Source of the DNA: Bacteroides sp.
Lineage (GTDB): Bacteria > Bacteroidota > Bacteroidia > Bacteroidales > Bacteroidaceae
Direction of reading: 5' to 3'
Assembly: GCA_021201335.1 (NCBI GenBank)
Contig: JAJQFD010000023.1
Location: 1-64,000, forward strand
DNA: 64,000 nucleotides
Position numbers and translations under genes: made by a program. Under the pieces are notes generated by a model, which saw nothing but the letters and a program-made list of their open reading frames with translations, made no database searches and had not been told where the DNA came from. This document shows positions 7,423 to 16,497 of the stretch, piece by piece (the first letter of the stretch is position 1; each line of letters starts with the position of its first letter).

Positions 7423-9339
7423 TTATTGATTATTTATCTTCCTTTTTATTTCTCTACCGGTATTGGTTTCTATGGCAACATAGGTCTTTTTCTTACCTTC
7501 TCTTTTTAAAATTTCAGTTAGTCCTGTATTGGTATCTATAAGTATCTCCTCCGTTGTCCCCATATTGCTATTTATTATCTTACGTTCTATAGTGCTTTCA
7601 ACATGATTAACTATTTCTATTTCAGTAATTCCAGTTTTATTATTAATGGTTTTGCTTTCCTTTTTAGTGTTATCACTGTACACTGTTTCAATCATATCAT
7701 TAGAAATGGTTTCTATGATTGTATAGCCGTTTAAATGATTACTCGTTTCTGTAATTATTTTGCCATCAAGATATTTTGTCTCTACTTTCTTTTCCTGTAA
7801 GCCCTCAGTAACTAATACTATCCTGCCATCTGGATGTTTTGCCTCTATTACTTTATGATCTACACTGTCTTCTATTATTCTGGATAAAACTTTGGTCTCT
7901 TCTGTATTTCTGATTTTATTCGGTGAAGCTTCGTCATTGCTTTGCAAGTCATTGGGTTTACTAAATAATTTTACGTTTTCATCCTCGTCTATATACCGTA
8001 ATATCTTTTCAGGGCTATTCTTAACACCATTTTTAAATACTTCATATTGAGCACTGCTTGTGATTTTAGCATATTGCTGTATCATTTCTATTGTTTCATG
8101 TCCTGAACACATTTGTATTCTCCTATCATCCCATTCTCTTAGTTTTAATAAAGTGATGAATGTTCTTCTTCCTGTATGTGATGTTGTCAATTCCCATCTT
8201 TCCTTCTCCTCTATAGAAACCGAACTATCGGTACCGCTATGTCGTGTGTCTGTCTTTCTCCCTGCTATTCCTGCTTTTTTAGCTATTGATTTTAACCTTT
8301 TATTAAAATAATCATTAGTATAGCCTTTTGGCATACTGTTTTTATATTCCGACAGTATTTCCTTTGCCAATTTGAATATGATACCACATTCTACTTTCTT
8401 GCCACCTTTCTTTTGCACTAATGATATTGTAGTAATTGAATTAATGGTCTCAATGTTATCAGTCAATTTCTCTACATCACTGAACCTCTGTCCAGTTAAA
8501 CATTCCAATAAAAAAGTCGCCAATATATCCTTATTCACTTCATCATCTATCTTATGCCAGTAATCCCATAAAAGTAAAACTTCATCATCACGTAAAGCAA
8601 TGCCTTTCTGATTCTTTTTTGATTTATCAGCTACTATCCAACCTTTTCTTTCTTGCCACTCTGCTAACACTGTATAATCCATTTTCTCATTTTCAACAGC
8701 AAACTTATTGAGGATGTTCCAAAGTTGGGATATTTGTTTATTGATATACCCTAATGAAAGTTTTCCGTCTTTAGTATTTGGACGGTCGTCAACACAACGA
8801 AGATAATCATAATATTTCTTGACGTATTTCTTGGAAATATCATTGAATGACTTCAACTCATTGCCTTTATTACAATATTTATTTAAGTTTTTAATGGTTG
8901 ATAGATAATCTTTTCTTGTTCCCGAACTTATACCGTTGGCTTTTTCAATACATTTTTCAAGATAATCAATACAATCTATATTCATGGGAGTATGTTTGTT
9001 TTTATAAATATACTTTCTTAATAAATTCTCGCCATTCTCTATTTCATTGGGATTCTCAGAAAGATATGCTTTAAATTCTGATAAGCTATACTTATATTCT
9101 GCAATCTTTTCATTCACAATAGTATTATTAATGTTAGCAAGTTCAGACAGTCGCATGCTTATATATGCTTCCTGCTTCGTTATATTCCAATGATCGGGAT
9201 ATACTTTTACTCCAGTTGCAAAACGATACTTTTTACCGCCATAACAGACAACATAATATAATAAGGTGGGTTTGTTTTCTTTAGGAGTTCTTAAAAAGAA
9301 ATTTCCTTGTAGCTCATTGATAAAAATCTGTCCTTGCAT
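7423..9339 (-). CDS. Tyrosine recombinase/integrase of the island
   Basis: This is a full-length Bacteroidetes integrase. An N-terminal arm domain (KPTLLYYVVCYGGKKYRFATG) leads to a SAM-like core-binding domain and then the catalytic domain. Numbered from the longer possible start at 9384, the catalytic residues are R300 (LTGQRFSD), a lysine near 326, H403 and R406 (SHTGRR), H429 (CSGHE) and Y438 (QQYAK). I prefer the start at 9339 because the extra 15 residues look unlike the family. An unusual tail of about 160 residues, rich in Thr, Ile and Glu with repeating segments, follows the catalytic domain. The gene sits next to tRNA-Arg with its 5' end toward the tRNA, so it probably integrates the island there. 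Confidence 0.9.
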   Translation of the reverse strand: MQGQIFINELQGNFFLRTPKENKPTLLYYVVCYGGKKYRFATGVKVYPDHWNITKQEAYISMRLSELANINNTIVNEKIAEYKYSLSEFKAYLSENPNEIENGENLLRKYIYKNKHTPMNIDCIDYLEKCIEKANGISSGTRKDYLSTIKNLNKYCNKGNELKSFNDISKKYVKKYYDYLRCVDDRPNTKDGKLSLGYINKQISQLWNILNKFAVENEKMDYTVLAEWQERKGWIVADKSKKNQKGIALRDDEVLLLWDYWHKIDDEVNKDILATFLLECLTGQRFSDVEKLTDNIETINSITTISLVQKKGGKKVECGIIFKLAKEILSEYKNSMPKGYTNDYFNKRLKSIAKKAGIAGRKTDTRHSGTDSSVSIEEKERWELTTSHTGRRTFITLLKLREWDDRRIQMCSGHETIEMIQQYAKITSSAQYEVFKNGVKNSPEKILRYIDEDENVKLFSKPNDLQSNDEASPNKIRNTEETKVLSRIIEDSVDHKVIEAKHPDGRIVLVTEGLQEKKVETKYLDGKIITETSNHLNGYTIIETISNDMIETVYSDNTKKESKTINNKTGITEIEIVNHVESTIERKIINSNMGTTEEILIDTNTGLTEILKREGKKKTYVAIETNTGREIKRKINNQ

Positions 9340-9436
9340 ACCATTTGATATTATTAGATTAATAATACCGATAATGTATTCCAAGTTGGTATTCCAACCA
9401 TGTATTCCATTATCGTATTCAAATAGTATTAAGAAG

Positions 9437-9508
9437 TACCTCAGAGGGGAATCGAACCTCTATCTAGTGTTTAGGAAACACCTATTCTATCCGTTGAACT
9501 ACCGAGGC
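9437..9508 (-). tRNA. tRNA-Arg (CCT)
   Basis: The minus strand folds as a complete cloverleaf. The acceptor stem starts GCCTCGG, the D arm contains GTTCAACGGATAGAAT, the anticodon stem GGTGT/ACACT encloses loop TTCCTAA (anticodon CCT), and the T loop reads TTCGATT. The 3' end faces the island integrase. It is probably the copy supplied by the element rather than the resident gene (see the fragment beside it). Confidence 0.92.
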
Positions 9509-9513
9509 GTAAA

Positions 9514-9551
9514 TTAGGAAACTTCTATTCTATCCGTTGAACTACAAGGCC
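9514..9551 (-). pseudogene. 5' half of a second tRNA-Arg (CCT), cut at the anticodon loop
   Basis: The minus strand reads acceptor GGCCTTG, D arm GTTCAACGGATAGAAT, anticodon stem GAAGT and loop TTCCTAA, then diverges. The expected ACTTC is replaced by TTTAC, and the intact tRNA starts 5 bases later. Acceptor and anticodon stems differ from the intact copy, so this is not a simple duplication. It looks like a resident tRNA split by integration. Confidence 0.75.
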
Positions 9552-9563
9552 ATAAAGTGTCTG

Positions 9564-9594
9564 CAAAGATAATGGATTCCGTTGACTTTTACAA
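9564..9594 (-). promoter_or_regulatory. Promoter of the split tRNA-Arg locus
   Basis: On the minus strand TTG is followed after 20 bases by TATCTTTG, a full Bacteroidetes housekeeping promoter. Its predicted start lies a few bases before the tRNA half-gene, so the fragment and the intact tRNA would share one transcript. Confidence 0.75.
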
Positions 9595-9744
9595 CATAAT
9601 TTTGCAGGCCTGTATAATGATACACAAAATATCGTATTCCAACTTATAAACCGTTAGATAAATCCTAAAATATTTTGCCATTCCGCTTAACTTTCCGAAA
9701 TTTGCGTTTCACATTAATCCAAATATCATATAATTAATAAAATT

Positions 9745-11598
9745 ATGGCTGAAGAAATGATAGTTAAAGATCTGGAGAGAGTAGTTGTACGCTTTTCCGG
9801 TGATTCCGGTGACGGTATGCAGCTGGCTGGTAGTATCTTCTCAAACTTGTCGGCTGTTTTGGGAAACGATATTTCAACATTTCCGGATTATCCGGCTGAA
9901 ATCCGTGCACCTCAGGGAACACTAAGTGGAGTATCAGGATTCCAGGTACACATTGGAGCAGAGAAGGTTTTTACTTCGGGAGATAAATGTGATGTACTCG
10001 TAGCAATGAACCCGGCCGCTTTAAAAACAAATGTAAAATTCCTGACTCCTCAGTCCGTGATTATCATTGACACAGATTCTTTTAGCAAGAAAGATTTGGA
10101 AAAAGCACTTTATGAAACAGATGATCCTTTCACTGAACTGGGTCTTCATAATCCGGTAATTGATGCCCCTATCACCTCTATGTGTAAAGAGAGCCTGAAA
10201 GATAGCGGCCTCGACAACAAATCCATTGTTCGCACCAAGAATATGTTTGCCTTAGGTATCGTATGCTGGTTATTCAATCGCCCACTAGATTATGCAATGC
10301 ATATGTTACAGGATAAATTTGCAAAGAAACCAACCATAGCAGAAGCAAATATCAAAGTGTTGACAGACGGTTATAACTATGGTCATAACAGACACCTTTC
10401 TGTTCCAACATATCGGGTTGAAGCAAAAGGTAAAAAAGAAAAAGGATTTTATACGGATGTATGTGGAAACTTGGCCACCGCCTACGGATTAGTAGCTGCT
10501 GCGGAAAAAGCTGGGCTTCAGCTCTTCCTGGGTTCCTATCCTATTACTCCTGCAACGGAGATCCTTCAATTCTTGTCTAAATTTAAAGAACTGGGTGTAG
10601 TGACTATGCAATGTGAAGATGAAATTGCCGGTTGCTGTAGCGCAATAGGTGCTTCATTCGCCGGAAACCTCGGCATCACAACTACTTCAGGCCCGGGCAT
10701 TTGTTTAAAAAGTGAAGCTATTAACTTAGCTGTCATAGCAGAACTCCCTCTCGTTGTGGTAAATGTTCAGCGCGGTGGTCCCTCCACCGGGATGCCAACA
10801 AAAAGTGAACAAGCCGACCTGCTTCAAGCAATGTATGGACGTAACGGTGAGAGTCCACTGGTTGTTGTTGCAGCCACCTCTCCAACCAATTGTTTTGATG
10901 CAGCTTATGCTGCTTCTAAAATCGCAATAGAACACATGACCCCAGTTATATTGCTAACTGATGGTTATATAGCAAATGGTTCTGCCGCTTGGAAAATTCC
11001 ATCGTTAAAAGATTACCCGGAAATTAAGGCCACTCAGGTAACTCCTGACATGCAGGAAGGATGGAAACCCTATAAACGTAATCTGGAAAGTCTGGTACGA
11101 TACTGGGCTGCACCAGGAACAGAAGGTTTCCAACATCGCATTGGCGGTTTGGAAAAGAACTACGATACAAGCGTTATTTCTACGGAACCTCTGAACCACC
11201 AGAAAATGTCTGATACCCGCCGGGATAAAATTGAACGTATTGCTGATTTCTTTCCTGAGCAGGAAGTCATGGGAGATCCCGATGCAGAATTGCTGATTGT
11301 AGGTTGGGGAGGTACTTATGGACATTTATACTCCGTACTTGAAATCATGCAATCCCAAGGCAAAAAGGTAGCATTGGCTCATTTCCAATACATTAATCCC
11401 TTGCCAAGAAATACGGCTGAGTTACTCAGAAAATACAAAAAAATTGTCGTTGCCGAACAGAACCTAGGGCAATTTGCAGCTATATTACGCGATAAAATAC
11501 CTGGTGTAAACATACGTCAGTTTAACCGTATTAAAGGACAACCCTTTAATGTAGTACGATTAGTAGAAGAATTCACTAAAATATTGGAGGAAAAGTAA
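9745..11598 (+). CDS. korA: 2-oxoglutarate:ferredoxin oxidoreductase, fused gamma-alpha subunit
   Basis: The 617-residue protein joins a gamma-type domain (about 1-190, starting VVVRFSGDSGDGMQLAG) to the alpha pyrimidine-binding and core domains (GSYPITPATEILQFL and after). With KorB it forms the cytosolic enzyme that oxidatively decarboxylates 2-oxoglutarate to succinyl-CoA and passes electrons to ferredoxin, or runs in reverse for CO2 fixation in anaerobes. The KorB gene follows after 1 base. Length and fusion are typical of Bacteroidetes. Other 2-oxoacids cannot be excluded from sequence alone. Confidence 0.92.
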   Translation: MAEEMIVKDLERVVVRFSGDSGDGMQLAGSIFSNLSAVLGNDISTFPDYPAEIRAPQGTLSGVSGFQVHIGAEKVFTSGDKCDVLVAMNPAALKTNVKFLTPQSVIIIDTDSFSKKDLEKALYETDDPFTELGLHNPVIDAPITSMCKESLKDSGLDNKSIVRTKNMFALGIVCWLFNRPLDYAMHMLQDKFAKKPTIAEANIKVLTDGYNYGHNRHLSVPTYRVEAKGKKEKGFYTDVCGNLATAYGLVAAAEKAGLQLFLGSYPITPATEILQFLSKFKELGVVTMQCEDEIAGCCSAIGASFAGNLGITTTSGPGICLKSEAINLAVIAELPLVVVNVQRGGPSTGMPTKSEQADLLQAMYGRNGESPLVVVAATSPTNCFDAAYAASKIAIEHMTPVILLTDGYIANGSAAWKIPSLKDYPEIKATQVTPDMQEGWKPYKRNLESLVRYWAAPGTEGFQHRIGGLEKNYDTSVISTEPLNHQKMSDTRRDKIERIADFFPEQEVMGDPDAELLIVGWGGTYGHLYSVLEIMQSQGKKVALAHFQYINPLPRNTAELLRKYKKIVVAEQNLGQFAAILRDKIPGVNIRQFNRIKGQPFNVVRLVEEFTKILEEK

Positions 11599-11599
11599 G

Positions 11600-12613
11600 A
11601 TGAGTGAAACTAAATATACAGCGAAAGACTTTAAAAGCGATCAATATGTACGCTGGTGTCCGGGTTGTGGTGACCATGCTTTATTAAACTCATTACAGAA
11701 AGCAATGGCTGATCTAGCCATTGAGCCTCATAATACAGCCGTTATTTCGGGTATTGGGTGTTCTTCACGTTTACCCTATTATATGAATACGTATGGTTTT
11801 CATACGATTCATGGACGTGCTGCCGCTATCGCAACAGGAGTAAAAGTTGCCAATCCAAAACTCAGTGTATGGCAAATTTCGGGAGATGGAGATGGGTTGG
11901 CCATCGGAGGTAATCATTTTATCCACAGTATCCGTCGGAATGTAGATATTAACATTATATTGCTAAATAATCGTATTTACGGTTTAACGAAAGGTCAGTA
12001 CTCTCCTACTTCTCCTCGCGGACTGGTAACCAAATCCTCTCCTTACGGAACTGTAGAAGACCCTTTCCGTCCTGCTGAACTTGTATTTGGTGCTCGCGGC
12101 CGCTTCTTCGGACGTTGTGTAGATGTAGATGGTGCAGCATCCGTAGAAGTATTAACAACAGCTGCCACACATAAAGGTACTTCTGTTGTTGAAGTTTTAC
12201 AAAACTGCGTTATCTTCTATGATGGATCGCAAAGTATGGTGGCATCGAAAGCCGATCGTGCAAAAAATGCTATTTACCTGAAACATGGATTCCCTATGAT
12301 TTTCGGTGAGAATAATGAATTTGGCTTGATTCAGGAAGGCTTTGGAATAAAGGTAGTTAGAATCGGCGAAAATGGTATCACTGAAAAGGATTTGTTGATA
12401 CATGACGCACATTGCGAGGATGCAACATTACATCTGAAGCTTGCATTAATGGAAGGTCCTGATTTCCCGATAGCCCTTGGTGTAATTCGTGATGTAGAAG
12501 CACCCACTTACGATGATTGTGTTTACGCGCAAATTGAAGAAGTACGCGCCAAGAAAAAAGCCCGTACCTTGGAAGAGATGCTGATGGCAGGAGAAGTTTG
12601 GGAAGTAAAATAA
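11600..12613 (+). CDS. korB: 2-oxoglutarate:ferredoxin oxidoreductase, beta subunit
   Basis: This 337-residue TPP-binding subunit shows the CPGCGDH motif near the N terminus, the GDGDGLAIGG thiamine-diphosphate and metal-binding motif and the following LLNNRIYGLTKGQ segment. It completes KorA. The start codon lies 1 base after the korA stop, with a GGAGG ribosome-binding sequence inside the end of korA, so translation is coupled. No iron-sulfur ferredoxin domain is fused, as is normal for two-subunit enzymes. Confidence 0.92.
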   Translation: MSETKYTAKDFKSDQYVRWCPGCGDHALLNSLQKAMADLAIEPHNTAVISGIGCSSRLPYYMNTYGFHTIHGRAAAIATGVKVANPKLSVWQISGDGDGLAIGGNHFIHSIRRNVDINIILLNNRIYGLTKGQYSPTSPRGLVTKSSPYGTVEDPFRPAELVFGARGRFFGRCVDVDGAASVEVLTTAATHKGTSVVEVLQNCVIFYDGSQSMVASKADRAKNAIYLKHGFPMIFGENNEFGLIQEGFGIKVVRIGENGITEKDLLIHDAHCEDATLHLKLALMEGPDFPIALGVIRDVEAPTYDDCVYAQIEEVRAKKKARTLEEMLMAGEVWEVK

Positions 12614-12652
12614 GACCGAGATCTCTTGTTATTGATACTTTTAGAAAATTAT

Positions 12653-12814
12653 ATGTCAAAAAGAACGGCTCTATATATACTTATTCCTTCTGTTAGTATC
12701 ATTATTCTTCTAATGATTTACCTGATCTTTGAAAAAGAATATAAATTCCTTCCCATACTTTCTTTTTTAATAATTGTGGGAATTGCCGGATTCATTCGAC
12801 TTTCAAAAAGATAA
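12653..12814 (+). CDS. Small membrane protein, two helices
   Basis: A 53-residue frame starting MSKRTALYILIP has two hydrophobic helices separated by FEKEYKF and ends in a basic tail. I chose this ATG over an upstream TTG at 12626. It begins 40 bases after korB on the same strand and is probably co-transcribed with it. The family is not recognised. Confidence 0.5.
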   Translation: MSKRTALYILIPSVSIIILLMIYLIFEKEYKFLPILSFLIIVGIAGFIRLSKR

Positions 12815-12817
12815 TAT

Positions 12818-12857
12818 AAAAAAGATTGAGTCCAAGTTTTAGGACTCGGACTCAATC
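12818..12857 (-). terminator. Terminator of the nucleoside kinase gene
   Basis: A 10-bp perfect stem, GATTGAGTCC paired with GGACTCAATC, is followed on the minus strand by six T residues. It lies between convergent genes and may stop transcription from both sides. Confidence 0.8.
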
Positions 12858-12873
12858 TCCATATCCTAACTTT

Positions 12874-14547
12874 TCAATATTTAAAACTACTTCCCCCTAA
12901 AAACTCTCTGAGCAAAGATGTCGGAGGAATTTCTTTATCCTGTATCGGAATAAAATATTTGATAAACTTTAATAACCGATATGCCTCAGCATATTCCGGA
13001 CAATTGCGAGGAACAGTAGTCAATATAGGTTCAGCATATCGTCTGAGTACTGCCAGTTCAAAAAGCAACGCTGAGTTAAACATTACATCGGCGTTTTCCT
13101 GAAATGGGAATATCCACTTATCTTCACCCGCCCGAACACTGGGCCAGCGGGAAATTGTTTCTTCTGCCGAATAGCCCCGGTAGTTATAATCACGAATAAT
13201 ACGACGCAACAAACGATTGTCTGTAGTAGGTATCCAGTTATGATCATCCAGCGAAATCGTGGTTAAGGCAGATACATAAATCTTATATTTATTACTATCC
13301 TTTATATGAGGAGTCAATTCCGGATTTAAAGCATGAATACCTTCCAAAATAAGAATGGTATGATCATCTATTCTTAACTTCTCTCCACGGAATTCCTTTC
13401 TGCCAGTTGAAAAATTAAAGCGGGGAATGGAAACTTCTTCTCCCCGCAATAATGCCTGGAGTTGTTCATTAAATAACTCCAGATCCAATGCATAAAGAGA
13501 TTCGTAATCGTAATTTCCATTCTCATCCCGGGGAGTTTGTTCCCTATCCACAAAATAATCATCCAAAGAGAGAGGATAAGGCTTTAAGCCATTCGTCATT
13601 AATTGAATGGAGAGACGCTTACTGAAAGTCGTTTTTCCAGAAGAGGAAGGTCCGGCAATTAATACCAGTCTGACACGATCACCATTACTACCCCTATCAT
13701 GGATTGTATCTGCAATCTGAGCAATCTTCTTTTCCTGTAAAGCTTCCGCCACATGGATTAAACCGGTAGCATGTCCATCCAGTATCGCCTTATTGCAGTC
13801 GCCCACATTACCTAGCTCCATTATATAATTCCAGCGGAGATGTTCTTTAAAAACATCCAGCATCTTCTCCTGTTTAATGACTTCTTCCAACACATCTGGA
13901 TTTTGGCGATTGGGTATTCGTAGTAAAATACCATCGTAATAGGGTACAATATCAAACACTTTAATAAAACCGGTACTGGGCAGCAAATTGCCATAATAGT
14001 AATCAATTGTATCTCCTAATATATAATAATAACTGTAAAGTGCACCTGAAGTCTCAAGCAACTTTACTTTATCGGGCAAACCTTGCTCCTGAAATTTCCG
14101 GATTGCTTCCGTAGCATGACATTCTACCCTACGGAAATGAATATTTTCATCAATGATTTCAAGCATTCGCTTTTTAATTTGCGAAATGTCATCGGGTGTA
14201 ATAGGTCTGCCTATCTGCAAATCACAAAAATACCCTTTCGATACAGGATGTTCTAACAATAACTTCCCCCCCGGGAAAATTTCACGGACAGCTTTATAAA
14301 GTACAAAACAGAGCGAACGTACATAAGTACGCATCCCGGAAGGATCTCTCACATCCAGAAACTCCACATCTTTATTATTATAGACTTTGAACATCAGGCC
14401 CTCCGTACGGTTATTAACTTTTGCACTAACCACCTGATAAGGGAAATTCAGGTTAAAACCGGAATAAATATCCAAAAGTGTTGTTCCGGGAGGGAACTTT
14501 TTATATTTATTGTTATTTTTGCACAAAATTCGCACGGATTGTTCCAT
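12874..14547 (-). CDS. Nucleoside (uridine) kinase with TGS and tRNA-synthetase-like N terminus
   Basis: The 557-residue protein starts with a TGS-like domain (PPGTTLLDI), then a region resembling the second domain of threonyl-tRNA synthetase (HATEAIRKF and after). It ends with a uridine-kinase/phosphoribulokinase P-loop domain with Walker A GPSSSGKTTFSKR near 299-312 and the substrate motif SLDDYFVDRE. It likely phosphorylates uridine and cytidine for pyrimidine salvage. The N-terminal domains are a fixed feature of this Bacteroidetes/Firmicutes kinase family; their role is not known to me. The gene is monocistronic with its own terminator. Confidence 0.85.
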   Translation of the reverse strand: MEQSVRILCKNNNKYKKFPPGTTLLDIYSGFNLNFPYQVVSAKVNNRTEGLMFKVYNNKDVEFLDVRDPSGMRTYVRSLCFVLYKAVREIFPGGKLLLEHPVSKGYFCDLQIGRPITPDDISQIKKRMLEIIDENIHFRRVECHATEAIRKFQEQGLPDKVKLLETSGALYSYYYILGDTIDYYYGNLLPSTGFIKVFDIVPYYDGILLRIPNRQNPDVLEEVIKQEKMLDVFKEHLRWNYIMELGNVGDCNKAILDGHATGLIHVAEALQEKKIAQIADTIHDRGSNGDRVRLVLIAGPSSSGKTTFSKRLSIQLMTNGLKPYPLSLDDYFVDREQTPRDENGNYDYESLYALDLELFNEQLQALLRGEEVSIPRFNFSTGRKEFRGEKLRIDDHTILILEGIHALNPELTPHIKDSNKYKIYVSALTTISLDDHNWIPTTDNRLLRRIIRDYNYRGYSAEETISRWPSVRAGEDKWIFPFQENADVMFNSALLFELAVLRRYAEPILTTVPRNCPEYAEAYRLLKFIKYFIPIQDKEIPPTSLLREFLGGSSFKY

Positions 14548-14631
14548 CGTAGATTATTTATGGGTTATTATTCGTATTAATATACCTCGTCAATATAACC
14601 AGGGAACAAAGAACAACCAAATTAATTATAG

Positions 14632-16329
14632 ATGCAATATTCTTTTTATGATTTTTTAAAGCTCATCGGTTCTCTGGGTCTCTTTTTATACGGGATGAAG
14701 ATCATGAGCGAAGGATTACAAAAAGCGGCAGGAGATCGGCTCCGAAGTATACTGACAGCAATGACCACCAACCGGGTAACAGGAGTACTCACAGGTTGTT
14801 TAATAACCGCTCTCATTCAATCCTCCTCGGCTACCACAGTCATGGTCGTCAGTTTTGTAAACGCCGGACTCCTTACCCTGACCCAATCCATCAGCGTTAT
14901 TATGGGAGCCAATATCGGAACAACCGTCACGGCCTGGATCATTTCCATCTTCGGTTTTAAAGTAGATATGGCCGCCTTCGCTCTTCCCCTCCTCGCTTTT
15001 GCTCTCCCCCTTATATTTTCCAGTAAAAGTACACGCAAATCCATCGGTGAATTTATTTTCGGTTTTTCCTTCCTTTTTATGGGGCTTTCCATGCTGAAAA
15101 CCAATGCTCCCGATCTGGCGCAAAATCCTGATATGCTTGCTTTTGTGCAGAATTATACGGATATGGGATTCCTATCTGTGCTTTTATTCCTTTTTATTGG
15201 TACGGTTTTAACCATGATTGTCCAGGCTTCGGCAGCTACTATGGCTATCACATTAATCATGTGTGCGAATGGTTGGATCAGTTACGAACTAGGGGCAGCA
15301 TTGGTTCTTGGTGAAAACATTGGAACCACTATTACAGCTAACCTAGCTGCTTTAACAGGTAATTCGCAAGCCAGACGGGCGGCACTCGCTCACCTAGTAT
15401 TCAATGTATTTGGGGTAATCTGGGTCCTTGTAATTTTTACTCCTTTCGTGAATGGCGTTTCCTGGTTTGTAGATACTTATATGCACCCGGGAACCGAAGA
15501 AGTAGCTGTTTCTTATAAGCTTTCAGCTTTCCATACCACCTTTAATATATGTAATGTCTTACTGCTAATTTGGTTGGTGAAATTTATCGAAAAGACAGTT
15601 CGCCTTATTATCCCAGCAAAAGAGGAAGAAGAAGAATACCGCCTACGTTATATATCAGGAGGCATGTTATCTACAGCAGAACTTTCCATTCTTCAGGCCA
15701 GCAAAGAAATTCATCTGTATGCTGAGCGTACACACCGTATGTTTAACATGATAAAAGACCTGCTACATACTGAAAAAGACGATGAATTTAACAAGACATT
15801 CAGTCGCATTGAGAAATACGAAAATATCAGCGACAATATGGAGCTTGAAATAGCCAATTACCTCAATCAGGTATCAGAGGGAAGGTTAAGTTCGGAAAGT
15901 AAACTGGAGATCCGTGCCATGCTCCGGGAAGTTACTGAAATAGAAAGTATCGGAGACAGTTGTTATAACTTGGCCCGGACTATTAACCGTAGCCGGCAAG
16001 GTAACATAAACTTTACTGAAAAACAATATGAGCACATTCATTTTATGATGGAACTCACAAATGATGCGTTACAACAAATGATTGCCATTATTGAAACAAA
16101 AGATCACGGCCAACAAATAAACATAAACCGGTCATTCAATATTGAGGGCGAAATCAACAATTATCGGAATCAGTTGAAGAATCAAAATATAATTGATGTA
16201 AACAACAAAGAATACGATTATCAAATGGGAGTTTATTACATGGACATTATTGCCGAATGCGAAAAACTAGGTGATTATGTTATCAATGTAGTTGAAGCCG
16301 TTAATAGTGAGACCAAAGAAAAGAAATAA
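14632..16329 (+). CDS. Na+/phosphate cotransporter with C-terminal PhoU-like domain
   Basis: The 565-residue inner-membrane protein contains the duplicated Na/Pi-symporter signature: QSSSATT with GANIGTT in the first half, and QASAATM with GENIGTT in the second. About nine hydrophobic helices lie before residue 325. A helical PhoU-like domain (about 345-560) follows. The family imports phosphate with sodium. PhoU-like tails are usual in the bacterial YjbB/NptA type. A strong terminator follows, so the gene stands alone. Confidence 0.88.
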   Translation: MQYSFYDFLKLIGSLGLFLYGMKIMSEGLQKAAGDRLRSILTAMTTNRVTGVLTGCLITALIQSSSATTVMVVSFVNAGLLTLTQSISVIMGANIGTTVTAWIISIFGFKVDMAAFALPLLAFALPLIFSSKSTRKSIGEFIFGFSFLFMGLSMLKTNAPDLAQNPDMLAFVQNYTDMGFLSVLLFLFIGTVLTMIVQASAATMAITLIMCANGWISYELGAALVLGENIGTTITANLAALTGNSQARRAALAHLVFNVFGVIWVLVIFTPFVNGVSWFVDTYMHPGTEEVAVSYKLSAFHTTFNICNVLLLIWLVKFIEKTVRLIIPAKEEEEEYRLRYISGGMLSTAELSILQASKEIHLYAERTHRMFNMIKDLLHTEKDDEFNKTFSRIEKYENISDNMELEIANYLNQVSEGRLSSESKLEIRAMLREVTEIESIGDSCYNLARTINRSRQGNINFTEKQYEHIHFMMELTNDALQQMIAIIETKDHGQQININRSFNIEGEINNYRNQLKNQNIIDVNNKEYDYQMGVYYMDIIAECEKLGDYVINVVEAVNSETKEKK

Positions 16330-16362
16330 AAGAAAAGTTCTTTACTGCACCGAATAAATAAT

Positions 16363-16398
16363 ACCGGGACGCATACCTTAGTGCTTCCCGGTTTTTTT
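16363..16398 (+). terminator. Terminator after the Na/Pi transporter
   Basis: A 7-bp stem, ACCGGGA paired with TCCCGGT, is followed by seven T residues. Confidence 0.85.
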
Positions 16399-16428
16399 AT
16401 ATTATCCGTGAACTTTTCTTTGTAGAAA

Positions 16429-16461
16429 TTGTTTCCGTAAGAAATAGATTCCTTATATTTG
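16429..16461 (+). promoter_or_regulatory. Promoter of the marR-ftn-rd-sod cluster
   Basis: TATATTTG at 16454-16461 matches the -7 box, with a TTG 22 bases upstream, slightly longer than the usual spacing. It lies about 35 bases before the MarR start. Confidence 0.5.
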
Positions 16462-16497
16462 TAATTAGGTAAAGATTTAACTGGGGAAAATTAATTT

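Larger units (their letters stand above)
1..9437. mobile_element. Right end of an integrative island inserted at tRNA-Arg
   Basis: This AT-rich block contains two tyrosine recombinases, a DUF3871 protein, several unknown genes and one decayed gene. It ends at the 3' end of a tRNA-Arg gene with a large integrase gene pointing inward, the usual layout of a tRNA-targeted integrative element. The left end lies outside the window, so its length and any transfer genes cannot be judged. The core gene korA begins about 300 bases beyond the tRNA. Confidence 0.72.

Noticed and set aside
9514..9551. The second tRNA-like segment could be a functional tRNA.
   Set aside because: It lacks the 3' half of the anticodon stem, the T arm and the 3' acceptor strand.
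14800..15123. Minus-strand frames inside the Na/Pi transporter gene.
   Set aside because: They are compositional shadows of the long membrane-protein gene, with no matching domains.
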